A stretch of DNA of 64,000 nucleotides from Hordeum vulgare subsp. vulgare (taxonomy: Eukaryota; Streptophyta; Magnoliopsida; Poales; Poaceae), in assembly GCF_904849725.1 (NCBI RefSeq), contig NC_058518.1, positions 411,811,081 to 411,875,080 on the forward strand. The letters are read 5' to 3'. This document shows positions 11,266 to 21,079 of this stretch, piece by piece (positions within the stretch are counted from its first letter, which is position 1; the number at the start of each line of letters is the position of its first letter). Both the position numbers and the translations under genes were made by a program. The notes under the pieces were generated by a model. That model had not been told where the DNA came from, searched no databases, and was given only the letters and a program-made list of their open reading frames with translations.

Positions 11266-12183
11266 TTTATATATGGAAGTGAGTGTTAGAATAAAGAGAT
11301 TTCGAATCTAATAATGTAAGAGGAAAGTCACCATTTTGAAATCGAGATTCAGAGCAAGGAAGCATGATGTAGCATGATGTACGCATCGATGGCTTGATCA
11401 GAAGCCAAATCTAGTTTATATCCAGTGCACACGTATCTTTCTTTCATCTACTTCGAACATTTCGGCAACTAGAGATATTAAGATAAAACGTTCAGTATTG
11501 AAAGACATTCATAGTGAGTTGCTTTAGGTTGGAAAACTATTTCAGTTATTGTTCTTGCATACTCCTATAGGAATGACCTCATCACTAGCTTAGTTAACAC
11601 CACTAGTAATAGCTCGATTTGACATAAGTGAGTCATAAGTTTTGACAATGTTTTGTCAATTACTCGCAGAAGAAGATCAACTTTAATGGAAAAAATCTCT
11701 ATTTGAAGCTATTCAAAGCTAGGCCAACTAATGATACTTCCCTCAACTAAAATACACGTTTTTAAGGTTGTACATCCATGGAGTTCTCAATTGTTCTTGT
11801 TTTTGAAAGTTCTGGTTGTGTTATCGTTTTCTAAGTTCAGGTTGGGAGAGTATGAATATTGATAATAGTTGTGATTCTAGTCAGAGTAATGCAAATGTCA
11901 TACAGTTTCTTCAGGCTTACACCATATAACCAAATTAACCACCGAAATGATGTTATAACCATGTTTCAGTCTCATGTACTTCTAAGTGACAGCTGAGAAC
12001 ACTGTGCATTTCTGTAATCGATTTCTTTTCCACATAATTTTCAGAAGCTAACTCAAGTAGTTAGGCAAGAGCATAAGAATTGCCATGGTAGGCCGGTGTG
12101 CCCTCTGATTGCTCTGCATTTGATGCCTGCTTGCGACATGAACAACAATCTCATGTACATCTCTATTTGGATCATAGGAAAAT
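11266..12183. other. Unassigned region
   Basis: AT-rich single-copy-looking sequence. I see no open frame above chance, no terminal repeat and no structural RNA. AGCATGATGT is repeated in tandem near 11361-11380. Confidence 0.4.
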
Positions 12184-12196
12184 AAAGCTAGTTCTT

Positions 12197-13682
12197 TTTT
12201 TTGGAACGAGGCAAAAGATTTGCCATTTTCATTGATTAAGAAGAGGAGAATTGCGCGGTTAATTGGCAGAAAATCGGACTAAAAAGATATAATATACAAC
12301 ACATATGACATGGGCACCACAGGTCAATCTGGCCATCGATATGGGATCCGAAGATGCAAAGAAGAAAGACATCCGCCGTGGAGTCGCTAGCGTCATCATC
12401 ATTACCGGTTGCCTCGAACGAGCGACTCCGACTTCAACATCGAGCTCCAACTTCGAGGCCGTCCCGTAAACAACTGCAAAGAAACCACAACAACACATGT
12501 CACCGGATGACCACACGCGCGAGTAGCAGACAACTCCGACCTTGATGATGAGTATCACGAGGGAAATATCCAGGACTTGAGCCGACCGTGTCCTTCGCAA
12601 ACGATCACCGAGCGCACATCATCGTCACTGCCTGGACTAGCTCCATCGCAGCTCCGACTTCAAGCAACCAAGCAACCCACGGAAGACCACCTCGGACACG
12701 TCGAAAAGAACCGACTACCAAAGTCTACGCCGCGACTCGATCTCCTCGCAACACCATCATCATCGCCAAACAGTAACCAACGCCCCACCTCAGCAAACCA
12801 TTCGGCGAAGATGCCGCCAACCACAGCGAAGATGCCACAACACGCTAGTCTCCCAGACGTAGTCGGCTCCGAGGCGATGCCCCCAAAAAGGAAAAAGATG
12901 CAGTGACACCTCCACCGCCCAATCCAGGGGAGCTGCGGTTTCCCTCTAGAGCTCAGGTCGTGGGGAGGAGCAGCACACCTCCACGACTACCCTTCCAAGA
13001 AAGATAGTGGCAACGGGCGGGCGTCGCAGTCGTCGGCTCTGATGAGGACTGGAGGAAAGATTTCTCCCGGAGCTGCGCCGAACACCCGCCGCCCACCAAC
13101 CACCGGTTGCCGAGGCTTACCTCCTTCTGAACACGGGATGCCATGATCCACCATGAACAGACGCACCACCCCCTGGCCGAAGCCGCCACCACCAAATCCA
13201 GGGCTGCCGCCCCGGCAACCGTAGACCTCCGGAGCATGGCCGGCGCACACCACCATGGCCACCATCCAGGGCAGCCCCCCGACGAGGCCTAGAACTGACC
13301 GAAGATGGCCAGATCTGGGAAGCCGCCGCATCCGACGACGAGCACACACACGAGCTCACACAGGAGGAAAAGGGGGCCTCCACCCCGCCGAGACGTGCTG
13401 AAGGAGAGCCCTCGAGCGTCAGAGGAGGCCCGTCGACGCCGGCGATGCCACGCCGCGAGAGGCCGCGGAAGGGCCGACCTCCCGTGCCACGAGAGTGCAT
13501 CGCAGGGCGAGGAAACGTCTCGTCATCGCTGTCTGCCAGCCGGACTTAGCCCGTCGGCTTCCTCCGGCGACGACGAGGGAGGAGGAAGCATGGGAGGGGG
13601 CGACGGCGACGGCGGCTAGGGTTCCGCCCGAGTCGCCACCAGGAGCAACACGGGCGTGGGGAAAAAATTGCCTCCATATATA
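12197..13682 (-). mobile_element. Poly(A)-tailed non-LTR retroposon (LINE-type 3' end)
   Basis: AAAGCTAGTTCTT is present at 12184-12196 and again at 13683-13695, a perfect 13-bp target duplication. Read on the minus strand, the insertion starts in GC-rich DNA near 13682. It ends with TTTTGCCTCG plus an A run (T run 12195-12202), which is the 3' tail seen on grass LINEs. It has no endonuclease or RT, so it is a short non-autonomous or internally deleted copy mobilised by LINE machinery. The GC-rich body has open frames on both strands, for example 12953-13500 on the minus strand. They lack known domains and are not called. Confidence 0.75.
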
Positions 13683-13695
13683 AAAGCTAGTTCTT

Positions 13696-14475
13696 CCGTG
13701 CCATTAGAAGATGGGTATTAGTTCACCACTAGTCGGGCAAACGGCACCACACGATCCTATATAGAATGTACCGCCTATCGAAACGATGGTAAAATGAGAC
13801 AGTCTTTGAAACAATAATAACTGTCTGGAGTTTAAGCTAGCAAAAAATCTGTATGTACAGTTCTCTACATGAGTAACATTTATAATTTCGGGAAATGAAC
13901 CTGCTATTATATATTCAGCCGACTGCATGAGTAACATTGATTATTTATCTGAATCCATAGTAGTTTAACTGGACCATACGTTGAAGATATTTTCTTTGTA
14001 TGAACGTTGATTCGTTGAAGATACTCTTGTTTACGTGGAAATTCACTTGGCTAATAAGTGTAGATCCACCCGTTTTCCAAATACACGTTTTGAAATGTTA
14101 CAATGTTTTGAGAGAAATTCCGTGTGTACATCCAGGCATTATATATTTGTGCACAAATCCCACATGCCATTTGAAATGTTAAAATGTTTGCTTTTACTGC
14201 CAAATTTCTTACGTTTGGATCTCCACTGTTTTTTTTACTGGTCGGATCTCAACTGAATTAGTAGAACGTGTTTCTCTTTTCGCAAAATAAAATAAAAGTA
14301 GAACGTGTTTCTCAACTGGATTATTTGTACTTGTTTCTTTACGGTCAAAATAAAATTAGAACGTCTTGTTTGCCTTTTCGATTCCAAACTCCTTACAGGC
14401 CTAGGAATTGAATGGAAAGCTTTTTCTTTAAAAATTTGACCCGTGACGGAGAGACAATTATGATGCAGAGCTCAT
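13696..14475. other. Unassigned region
   Basis: AT-rich sequence between the retroposon and the copia LTR. A near repeat of AAAATAAAA plus TAGAACGTGTTTCTC occurs at 14265-14316. No gene is supported. Confidence 0.35.
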
Positions 14476-14551
14476 TGTAGAGAGAGATTTTGTTGATGCA
14501 ATTCATAATGTATTGATTGGATGCATGCGCGCGCGCACACACACATATATA
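14476..14551 (-). mobile_element. Ty1-copia 3' LTR, distal part
   Basis: Read on the minus strand this is the end of a short LTR, finishing ...TCTCTCTACA at 14476. It begins in a TA/CA/CG dinucleotide tract where the pararetrovirus is inserted. The other half lies at 23819-23922. Together they make an LTR of about 180 bp. Confidence 0.55.
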
Positions 14552-15067
14552 TATCAATCATTCGGGCGCGGAGGACATATACTCCGACTGAATGCATTTA
14601 GGAATTTAGAATCTTAGTGTATATTGATATGAAATATCAATTATATGGGCAGGGAAGACCCCCTTCAAAAAAAAATGCAGCATGTATGCGTACGCATATC
14701 AATAGCCAATGCACACACATGTGCATGTTTCCAGCTAAGTATGCTCGCGTACACATATCAGCAGGCAGTGTACGGACACATGCATATCCAAAGATTGTAA
14801 TATTACTGAAGATTAAAGTCCAAGACAAAATCATGACGAAGAAGAAAATCAAAAAAGAAGACAATGCCACCTCCATTGGCAGCCAAGACATGGTGTGCAA
14901 ACCTCTCCAACATGCACTCAATACCCTAGAAAGAAGGGCTATAATGGCTACAAAGCCTATAAAGCCTAGAAGGCCTAAAAACTAGGTGCATGATGGACAA
15001 GGAGAAAGAAGAAGGAAATAATAGAGGAGCCTTCTCCCGGAAGCCATCCAAGAGGTGCTCTCTTGCC

Positions 15068-15074
15068 TATAAAA
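15068..15074 (+). promoter_or_regulatory. TATA box of the pregenomic RNA promoter, left copy
   Basis: TATAAAA in the context GCCTATAAAAGGAGG, followed by a purine-rich start region. The expected RNA start is about 15095-15105. The spacing to the poly(A) signal (about 130 bases) and to the primer site (about 780 bases) fits the tungrovirus layout. Confidence 0.7.
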
Positions 15075-15199
15075 GGAGGAGCCTTGCTGCGAAGAGAGAC
15101 ACCAGACGGAGAAGAACCAGCCACAGATAGAGCACAGAGTTGCAACTCAGCTAGCAAGCTCTTTGCTCAAGTAGTAGTAGTAGTACTTCCTCATCGTGT

Positions 15200-15205
15200 A
15201 ATAAA
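15200..15205 (+). terminator. Poly(A) signal AATAAA, left copy
   Basis: AATAAA lies about 125 bases after the TATA box. In Caulimoviridae it is bypassed on first passage, and the copy in the right repeat (23327-23332) would end the RNA, giving a short terminally redundant transcript. Confidence 0.65.
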
Positions 15206-15277
15206 GAGCTACAATATTTAGAGCATTTGTAAGCTCGCGAAGGTAGTTAGAAGGTAATTTCTTTATCCTTGTGTAAA

Positions 15278-15300
15278 CCCTTCGGGGGTTCCCGAAAGGG
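15278..15300 (+). other. Leader hairpin, left copy
   Basis: CCCTTCGGG, a GGTT loop and CCCGAAAGGG form a strong stem. The same hairpin is in the right repeat near 23405-23427. A structured leader is a known feature of the family, where it supports ribosome shunting. Confidence 0.6.
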
Positions 15301-15846
15301 AAAACCATATGTAAATTATGTTGTGGAAATGATGTAGTTTCGTGTTTTCACTTGGTATTTTATTTTTGAATTTATGGAACAAGTTCTTATGCTAGGGATC
15401 CTATAGGAGAAAACTCTGCCGGTAGTTCTCTGTGTAGCCTTTTATGGCATTTGAATGAGAACCTTATGGCCGTAGAGAAGTGTTCCCTTCGGGTGGAACT
15501 GCCTGGGAAGACGATAGGAATTTACTCCATAAATTTGCAACTAAAACATCAAGTGAACGAACTTAGCTACATCTGAAACAACATAATGATAAATATGGTG
15601 AGTACTGAGTAGGATATTACACCACTGCGTACACCTCAGTCGTCTTGTTGGCCTCGACAGCCCCTCAAAGATCCTGCAATATAAGCGATATAATTTAAAA
15701 ACATTTCGTATTAAAAATAATATAAAATAAATAAATAAGTTTGTATTTACTCGTATACGTAATCACGTATATCAACATTTAAAACCTGAATTTATAACTT
15801 AATATAGTTTAGATTTATTATAAATATTTTAATTATTCTGTATATT

Positions 15847-15864
15847 TGGTATCAGGTCCAGCGT
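15847..15864 (+). other. Primer binding site for reverse transcription, tRNA-Met type
   Basis: TGGTATCAG at 15847-15855 matches the complement of the 3' end of initiator tRNA-Met; the following bases match only partly. It sits just before ORF1 and about 750 bases after the inferred RNA start, as in tungroviruses. This point defines nucleotide 1 in the family numbering. Confidence 0.75.
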
Positions 15865-15871
15865 TTTAAAC

Positions 15872-16345
15872 ATTGATAGGTTAAAGTATTTAAATTTAGA
15901 AGTTAGCGCAGGTAAGGTAATAAATACTAAAGAGAATATTAATATAAGGTGCAGAATAAATCCTTCTGAAGAGCATACCTGGCATACATCTCATAGCCAG
16001 CTAAATACAATTGTCGATTTGATATATAACTTTTACATATCTTGGGGGAAAAGACAAGATAATTTAGACCAAAAATTTGAGAGTTTATCCAAAGAATACC
16101 AAAAGCTTGCGGATAAATATTCTGGTCTGAACAATAAAATTGATCTCGCCTTACATAAGCTAGAAGAAGCAAAGGCCAGGCAGAACGTACTTTGCAAGAA
16201 TAACGATTATATTAAAGAAGAAGTGTTGTCAATTGGCCGTTACCTAAGTAAAGGCAAAGACTCACTCCCTCGCACAGAAGCAAGACAAGATATCCTCGAT
16301 ATAAAGAAGTTGCTGCAAGAAGTTAAAACTTTGATTGTCTCATAA
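15872..16345 (+). CDS. Pararetrovirus ORF1, no ATG start
   Basis: The frame is open from 15833 to the TAA at 16343-16345 and contains no ATG at all. The first plausible start is ATT at 15872, 25 bases after the primer site begins, giving about 157 residues; ATT 15938 and TTG 16019 are later options. Rice tungro bacilliform virus ORF I is known to start at AUU, so the layout agrees. The second half is Lys/Glu-rich with heptad-like spacing around EAKAR and LDIKKLL, suggesting a coiled coil. The role of the family protein is uncertain. The next gene begins 4 bases after the stop. Confidence 0.7.
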   Translation: MDRLKYLNLEVSAGKVINTKENINIRCRINPSEEHTWHTSHSQLNTIVDLIYNFYISWGKRQDNLDQKFESLSKEYQKLADKYSGLNNKIDLALHKLEEAKARQNVLCKNNDYIKEEVLSIGRYLSKGKDSLPRTEARQDILDIKKLLQEVKTLIVS

Positions 16346-16349
16346 TTAT

Positions 16350-16634
16350 ATGACTGAATATAGCCAAGCATTAAACGAAGTAGCCAAATACTTGTCACCT
16401 CCTGTAGGATTTTCTGATCACGACTCACCAAAAGAAGACTCTAAAATTATAATAAGACAAAATAATACAATTCTTCAGCTATTAATCCAAGTTTTAGACA
16501 AGCTAAAAAGTGTCCAGAACAACAAAGAAATTGTGCTATCGTCATCTGGAATCGTAACATCATCAAGAAATATTAATCCAGAAAAATGGACATATCTAAA
16601 GGCTTCCTTAGAAGAGATAAAACCCTCCAATTAG
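16350..16634 (+). CDS. Pararetrovirus ORF2, small virion-associated-type protein
   Basis: ATG 16350 opens 94 codons to TAG 16632-16634. The in-frame TTG at 16335 would overlap ORF1. There is no internal ATG in this frame, and ORF3 starts inside its end (49-base overlap). That suits translation of ORF1, ORF2 and ORF3 from one RNA by leaky scanning. Sequence features are a helical middle (LLIQVLDKLKSV) and a basic, Lys/Pro C terminus. In tungro- and badnaviruses the product at this position binds the coat protein and nucleic acid; that role is inferred from position. Confidence 0.75.
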   Translation: MTEYSQALNEVAKYLSPPVGFSDHDSPKEDSKIIIRQNNTILQLLIQVLDKLKSVQNNKEIVLSSSGIVTSSRNINPEKWTYLKASLEEIKPSN

Positions 16635-19600
16635 TAAGGCAAGACTCAAGACCACTCGCAATGAAGCATAGATTATCATGTAAAGCCGATGATATTGATA
16701 GTATTGAAGAAGTTATAGATATTCAGAGAGACCTCGAAAGATATCAAAAGGATACCCTAAGAAAAATAAAACCGCAACAGGTATATCACATGGGTATGTT
16801 TGAGAGTAAGAGCGGGTTATACCGAATATCTAGAGAAGTAGAACTAAGTGTGTTAACACACCCAGTTGATTTAAGAATAGTAAGCAAAAATATTGAAAAT
16901 GAACTAAAATATTGTGGTTACAAATATATTCATCAAGGTATGTATATTATAGGAGTTAAAGGTATGACAAGAAAGAAATTAGGAGCAAAGGTGCTTATAA
17001 CTCTATTAGACCGAAGGTGGGAATCAGTAGATAAAGCAGCATTAGGATTTTTAGAAGGAGACATGAATGAAAATAGATTAATAACCTATATAGCTCCAGA
17101 CCTAATGATGCCTGTAAAAGAATTTATTGAAAAAATGAGTTTTGGTTTCCAAACTAAGGGATATGAAGATTTTAAAGGAACAAATTTGTTAGTAAGCATA
17201 GAATTTATAGGAAGGCTCACTAACAGAAGTAACTCTAGATATAGAGTTAATGTGAGCGATGTAATTGATAGTATGCAATCAAAGGGTATTAAATTTACGA
17301 ATCCACTTAAAATTGGTTCTGAAGAAACAACGGGAGAAGAATGGAAGATTGGTGAATTAATAGAGAAAAAAGAATTAAAGCAACCTGAAAACTATATAAG
17401 TTATCAAAATTGTGAAGGAAGTAGTAGCATTAGATTTATGAACTATAAATCGGCATCAATAGAAGACGCAGAATCCTTTATGTCAGAAACAGAATCTATT
17501 GACGATAAGAATAAAGGTGTGACCGAATGCATGGAAAAGGCTAATTTAGATGATGAAATAATTCACTGGGAAAATACGCTAAAGCATATAGATTGGGAAT
17601 ATAAAAATTCTGTGACAAAAGATTGGCCTAAGATAAGAGAAAGAGAATTGTTTATAATTAGAGAAATTGCAAGGTTAAAAAAACTAAAAAATGAGAAAAA
17701 GTTGGTAACTAGTGGTTCAATTATGCCAAATACATCATCAATTGAAAGGGGAGAACATGCTGGTAGTAATAATGATGCTATCACTAATAGAGATAAGAAT
17801 ATTGCTCAGGAAGAAGAATTTGTTAGTGAAGAAGAGCAATGGGATATAAATAATAAGTTATTACTAGAAAGTTATGAAGAGGAAGAGGAATTAGTAAAAG
17901 ATATGTGGTTAGAAGATGAAAATTATAATGATTCGGAGCAGAATAGTGATTTTTATAACTCACTAGATGATGTGCGACTACAAAATTTAGACAATGCAAT
18001 GGAAGCTATGGAAGTAGAAAGTAGTAATAAAAGAAGAAAGGGATATGGCGAGTCTTCGGTAAAAAGAGAAGGAGAGAGAGAGAGACCTACCAGATCAGTT
18101 GGACAATGGCCTCCAGAAAAGGATGATTATCAACCTACATATATCCCTGGACAATATAGATATATGGGTGCTAAAAGAAGAGATTTTGAAAAGCCAGTGC
18201 AATTTCAAAATTATAAGAATGATGGCGCTATTTTAAACCTAGCAGCTCATGACCCGATAGATTGGCCGAATATAATCAACATATGGAAAGGTTTAATAGT
18301 TCAAAAATATATAAAAAATCAGTATAATATAGGAACTAAGGTAGAAGATATTTTAACATATCTTGAAACATTTTTAGGAGAATCTGTAAAAGTTCTATGG
18401 GAACAATGGGTAGAGACATATCCTAATCAGTATGAAGAATTAAAAAGGGCCGGAAGTAATCCTAATAACTTTGCAAATGTTATTTCAAATATGATCATCG
18501 CAGAAGACCCGGAATTAGGATATACCTCACTACAAAACGAAAGGTTGAGAGAAATAGAAAAACTAACATTAACTAGCTGGAAAGGAATAAAAGAATTCTC
18601 TCAACATTATTTATATAATGCTACCACTGCGAAGCAAGGGTTTAATGTAGGTGTTGTAGAAAGATATTTTAATAAGTTGCCAGACCCTCTAGGATCCATA
18701 ATATTTGAAGAATATAAAAAAGAAACAGGCGGAAACGTGGTAAATATATCTCAAGCCATAACATTTGTTTTTAAACAATTAAGAAAGGTATGTACAGGCA
18801 TACAAGCCCAAAGGTCTATGAAGAAGTCAGAATACAATTTCTGCAATAACATTGTCCAAATACCGCTTACGTATGGAGAAGAAAGGCATCGGAAAAACAA
18901 ATATTATAAACCACAAAGGAGAGATAATAGAAATTTTAGAACAAAGAAAAGATATTTCTTGAGAAGGTCCGATAATAGAGCCCCATTCTTGCATAAAAGA
19001 AATGTAAGAAGATATAATCCTAAGAAATCATATGATAAAACATGCAGGTGTTTCATATGTAACTCTCCCGATCACTTAAGTAGAACTTGCCCTAATAAAG
19101 ACCAGAAAAGGTACTCTAGCAAATATGAGGAGCAAGAGAGAGTATTAATAGTAGATAGTGTTAATGAGAATATTTTGGTATGTGATGATGAAATAAAAGA
19201 CGACGAGTCAATATATTCAATCATAGAGACAGATGAAGTAGAAAATGAGACTCCAGAATATGAATCAAGCGATGATGAAATAGACCTAATTGATGAATTA
19301 GCCGGTTTAAAGATCGAAATGATGAATCAAGTAGATTGTGAACATGACTGGATTAAAGGAAAAGGGGATTATAACATAAAATGTGCTTTCTGTATATATT
19401 ATCCTAGCCAAGATAATAGATTCACATGTAGTTTATGCTTAAAGCAAGCATGTACCTCCTGTCTAAAAGTCAGTAATCAAAAATGGAGACAGGAAATAGA
19501 ATGGGAGCCAGAAGAAAGAATATTATCCAGCAGGGTTAGAAACTTAGAAAATAGAATAAATAAGCTAGAAGCAGAATTAGAAAAGCTAAAGGATGAATTA

Positions 19601-21079
19601 GAAGATAATAAAGAGCAAGATAATAAGGTTGCAAAAATCACAGAGATGAAAGAACAAATGATAACAATAAGGGATAAAAAAGGAGATAAATTAATACAAT
19701 TAAAAGATGCAATAACTAGTTTTGGAAACAAATATATTGTTCGATTACCATTCAAAGAAGTGTTAGGGATAAGAATCCCAGTTAGAATAGTTCTAAAGCC
19801 AAACATTTCTTATAAAGTGTTAGCGCTACTAGATACGGGTTGCACAAAGAACATCATACATGATAAATATTTCATGAGATGTCCAGAAATAGTTGAAACT
19901 ATAGATAATAATAAAGCTGAAGTATCTACCGATATGTCAGGAATAAAGAAAATCCACAACCAGTTAGCATATAATATTGAAGCATACATAAATGGCACGA
20001 AATATATAATAGATGAAATTACAATAAGAGATTTATCAGTAATAAATGATGACATGATAATAGGGTTGAGGTTTTTACAACAGTCTTTACAAACTACAAT
20101 TATACATGAAGAAGGGGTTACATTTATCCCTTATCAAGATAATCTCCCATACATATCTGAAGCAAGAAAGCAAAGAAAAGCTTTGCAAAATGTAGAGATA
20201 TCTAATTTGGATGGAGAATATAGTACAAGTCCAGAGGTAGCCCTTGAATTCTGTAAAGATGAAGAACTTAGTGAGACCATAGAAGAATATCATATAGAAA
20301 ATACAAGTACAGAATGCATAGCATTACAATCATTTTCACCAAATTGGTATAGAGACATAAAATCCAAAAAAGATATAGATAAGATAGTGCAAAGATTAGA
20401 AAACATACAAATTATAGGGGAAATACCGATGAAACATTGGGAAAGGAACTCTATAGTTTGCAAAATAAATATTATAAATCCAGACTATATCATTAAGTCA
20501 GGGCCAATAGAAGCTACTCCTAAAGATATTGAAGAGTTCAAAATGCATATTGAGGAATTGTTAAAATTAAAAGCAATTAGAGAAAGTAGAAGTCCTCATA
20601 GGTCTGCTGCTTTTACAGTGAGAAATCATGCTGAAGAGGTGAGAGGTAAATCCAGAATGGTAATTAACTTTAAAAGGCTTAATGATAATACGGTAGATGA
20701 TGCATACAACATACCTAATAAACAGGAATGGATCAATAGAATACAAGGAAGTAAATTTTTCTCTAAATTTGACTTAAAAGCAGGGTTTTGGCAAGTGAAA
20801 ATGGCCGAAGAATCCATTCCATGGACTGCCTTTACTTGTCCACAAGGCCATTATGAATGGCTAGTAATGCCATTGGGTCTAAAGAATGCACCTGCACTAT
20901 TTCAAAGGAAAATGCAAAATATATTTAATGAGAACCAAGCCTTTATATTAGTATACGTAGATGATTTGTTAGTATTCTCAAAATCATATAAAGAACATAT
21001 AGCCCATCTCGAAGTGTTCTTTCGCAAGGTAGAACAAAATGGGCTCATATTATCAAAAAAAGAAGATGGAAATTTGTAA
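16586..21079 (+). CDS. Pararetrovirus ORF3 polyprotein: movement, coat, protease, reverse transcriptase (frame breaks in RT-RNase H)
   Basis: An open frame of 1497 codons. Order: 30K-type movement protein region at about residues 60-235; an acidic, Glu-rich linker at about 270-480; a coat region at about 510-860 ending with a CCHC zinc knuckle (CFICNSPDHLSRTC, residues about 822-835); a second Cys/His-rich cluster at about 920-960, as in badna- and tungroviruses; a coiled coil at about 985-1020; an aspartic protease with DTG near residue 1081; and RT with its YVDD catalytic motif near residue 1456. The frame ends at TAA 21077-21079, just after a seven-A run (21055-21061). RT-RNase H coding continues in the next frame. 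No nonsense codon was found upstream. The product would be cleaved by its own protease. Confidence 0.9.
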   Translation: MDISKGFLRRDKTLQLVRQDSRPLAMKHRLSCKADDIDSIEEVIDIQRDLERYQKDTLRKIKPQQVYHMGMFESKSGLYRISREVELSVLTHPVDLRIVSKNIENELKYCGYKYIHQGMYIIGVKGMTRKKLGAKVLITLLDRRWESVDKAALGFLEGDMNENRLITYIAPDLMMPVKEFIEKMSFGFQTKGYEDFKGTNLLVSIEFIGRLTNRSNSRYRVNVSDVIDSMQSKGIKFTNPLKIGSEETTGEEWKIGELIEKKELKQPENYISYQNCEGSSSIRFMNYKSASIEDAESFMSETESIDDKNKGVTECMEKANLDDEIIHWENTLKHIDWEYKNSVTKDWPKIRERELFIIREIARLKKLKNEKKLVTSGSIMPNTSSIERGEHAGSNNDAITNRDKNIAQEEEFVSEEEQWDINNKLLLESYEEEEELVKDMWLEDENYNDSEQNSDFYNSLDDVRLQNLDNAMEAMEVESSNKRRKGYGESSVKREGERERPTRSVGQWPPEKDDYQPTYIPGQYRYMGAKRRDFEKPVQFQNYKNDGAILNLAAHDPIDWPNIINIWKGLIVQKYIKNQYNIGTKVEDILTYLETFLGESVKVLWEQWVETYPNQYEELKRAGSNPNNFANVISNMIIAEDPELGYTSLQNERLREIEKLTLTSWKGIKEFSQHYLYNATTAKQGFNVGVVERYFNKLPDPLGSIIFEEYKKETGGNVVNISQAITFVFKQLRKVCTGIQAQRSMKKSEYNFCNNIVQIPLTYGEERHRKNKYYKPQRRDNRNFRTKKRYFLRRSDNRAPFLHKRNVRRYNPKKSYDKTCRCFICNSPDHLSRTCPNKDQKRYSSKYEEQERVLIVDSVNENILVCDDEIKDDESIYSIIETDEVENETPEYESSDDEIDLIDELAGLKIEMMNQVDCEHDWIKGKGDYNIKCAFCIYYPSQDNRFTCSLCLKQACTSCLKVSNQKWRQEIEWEPEERILSSRVRNLENRINKLEAELEKLKDELEDNKEQDNKVAKITEMKEQMITIRDKKGDKLIQLKDAITSFGNKYIVRLPFKEVLGIRIPVRIVLKPNISYKVLALLDTGCTKNIIHDKYFMRCPEIVETIDNNKAEVSTDMSGIKKIHNQLAYNIEAYINGTKYIIDEITIRDLSVINDDMIIGLRFLQQSLQTTIIHEEGVTFIPYQDNLPYISEARKQRKALQNVEISNLDGEYSTSPEVALEFCKDEELSETIEEYHIENTSTECIALQSFSPNWYRDIKSKKDIDKIVQRLENIQIIGEIPMKHWERNSIVCKINIINPDYIIKSGPIEATPKDIEEFKMHIEELLKLKAIRESRSPHRSAAFTVRNHAEEVRGKSRMVINFKRLNDNTVDDAYNIPNKQEWINRIQGSKFFSKFDLKAGFWQVKMAEESIPWTAFTCPQGHYEWLVMPLGLKNAPALFQRKMQNIFNENQAFILVYVDDLLVFSKSYKEHIAHLEVFFRKVEQNGLILSKKEDGNL
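21055..21061 (+). other. Seven-A run at the polyprotein frame change
   Basis: The run sits exactly where the upstream frame loses homology and the downstream frame begins. A length change in a homopolymer is the simplest cause, either mutation after integration or a sequencing error. No other frame change was found in 4.5 kb of upstream polyprotein. Confidence 0.8.

Larger units (their letters stand above)
14552..15691 (+). repeat. Left terminal direct repeat of the endogenous pararetrovirus
   Basis: The repeat matches 22680-23818 with about 15 substitutions and one A-run length difference, counted by eye, so about 1.3 percent divergence. It spans the promoter, the poly(A) region and the first part of the leader. 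It does not have TG/CA LTR termini, and the primer site lies 155 bases beyond it, so it is terminal redundancy of a circular genome and not a true LTR. Confidence 0.9.

Noticed and set aside
12577..13619. Several overlapping GC-rich open frames on both strands in the retroposon
   Set aside because: High GC content alone keeps frames open; no motif or consistent coding strand was found.
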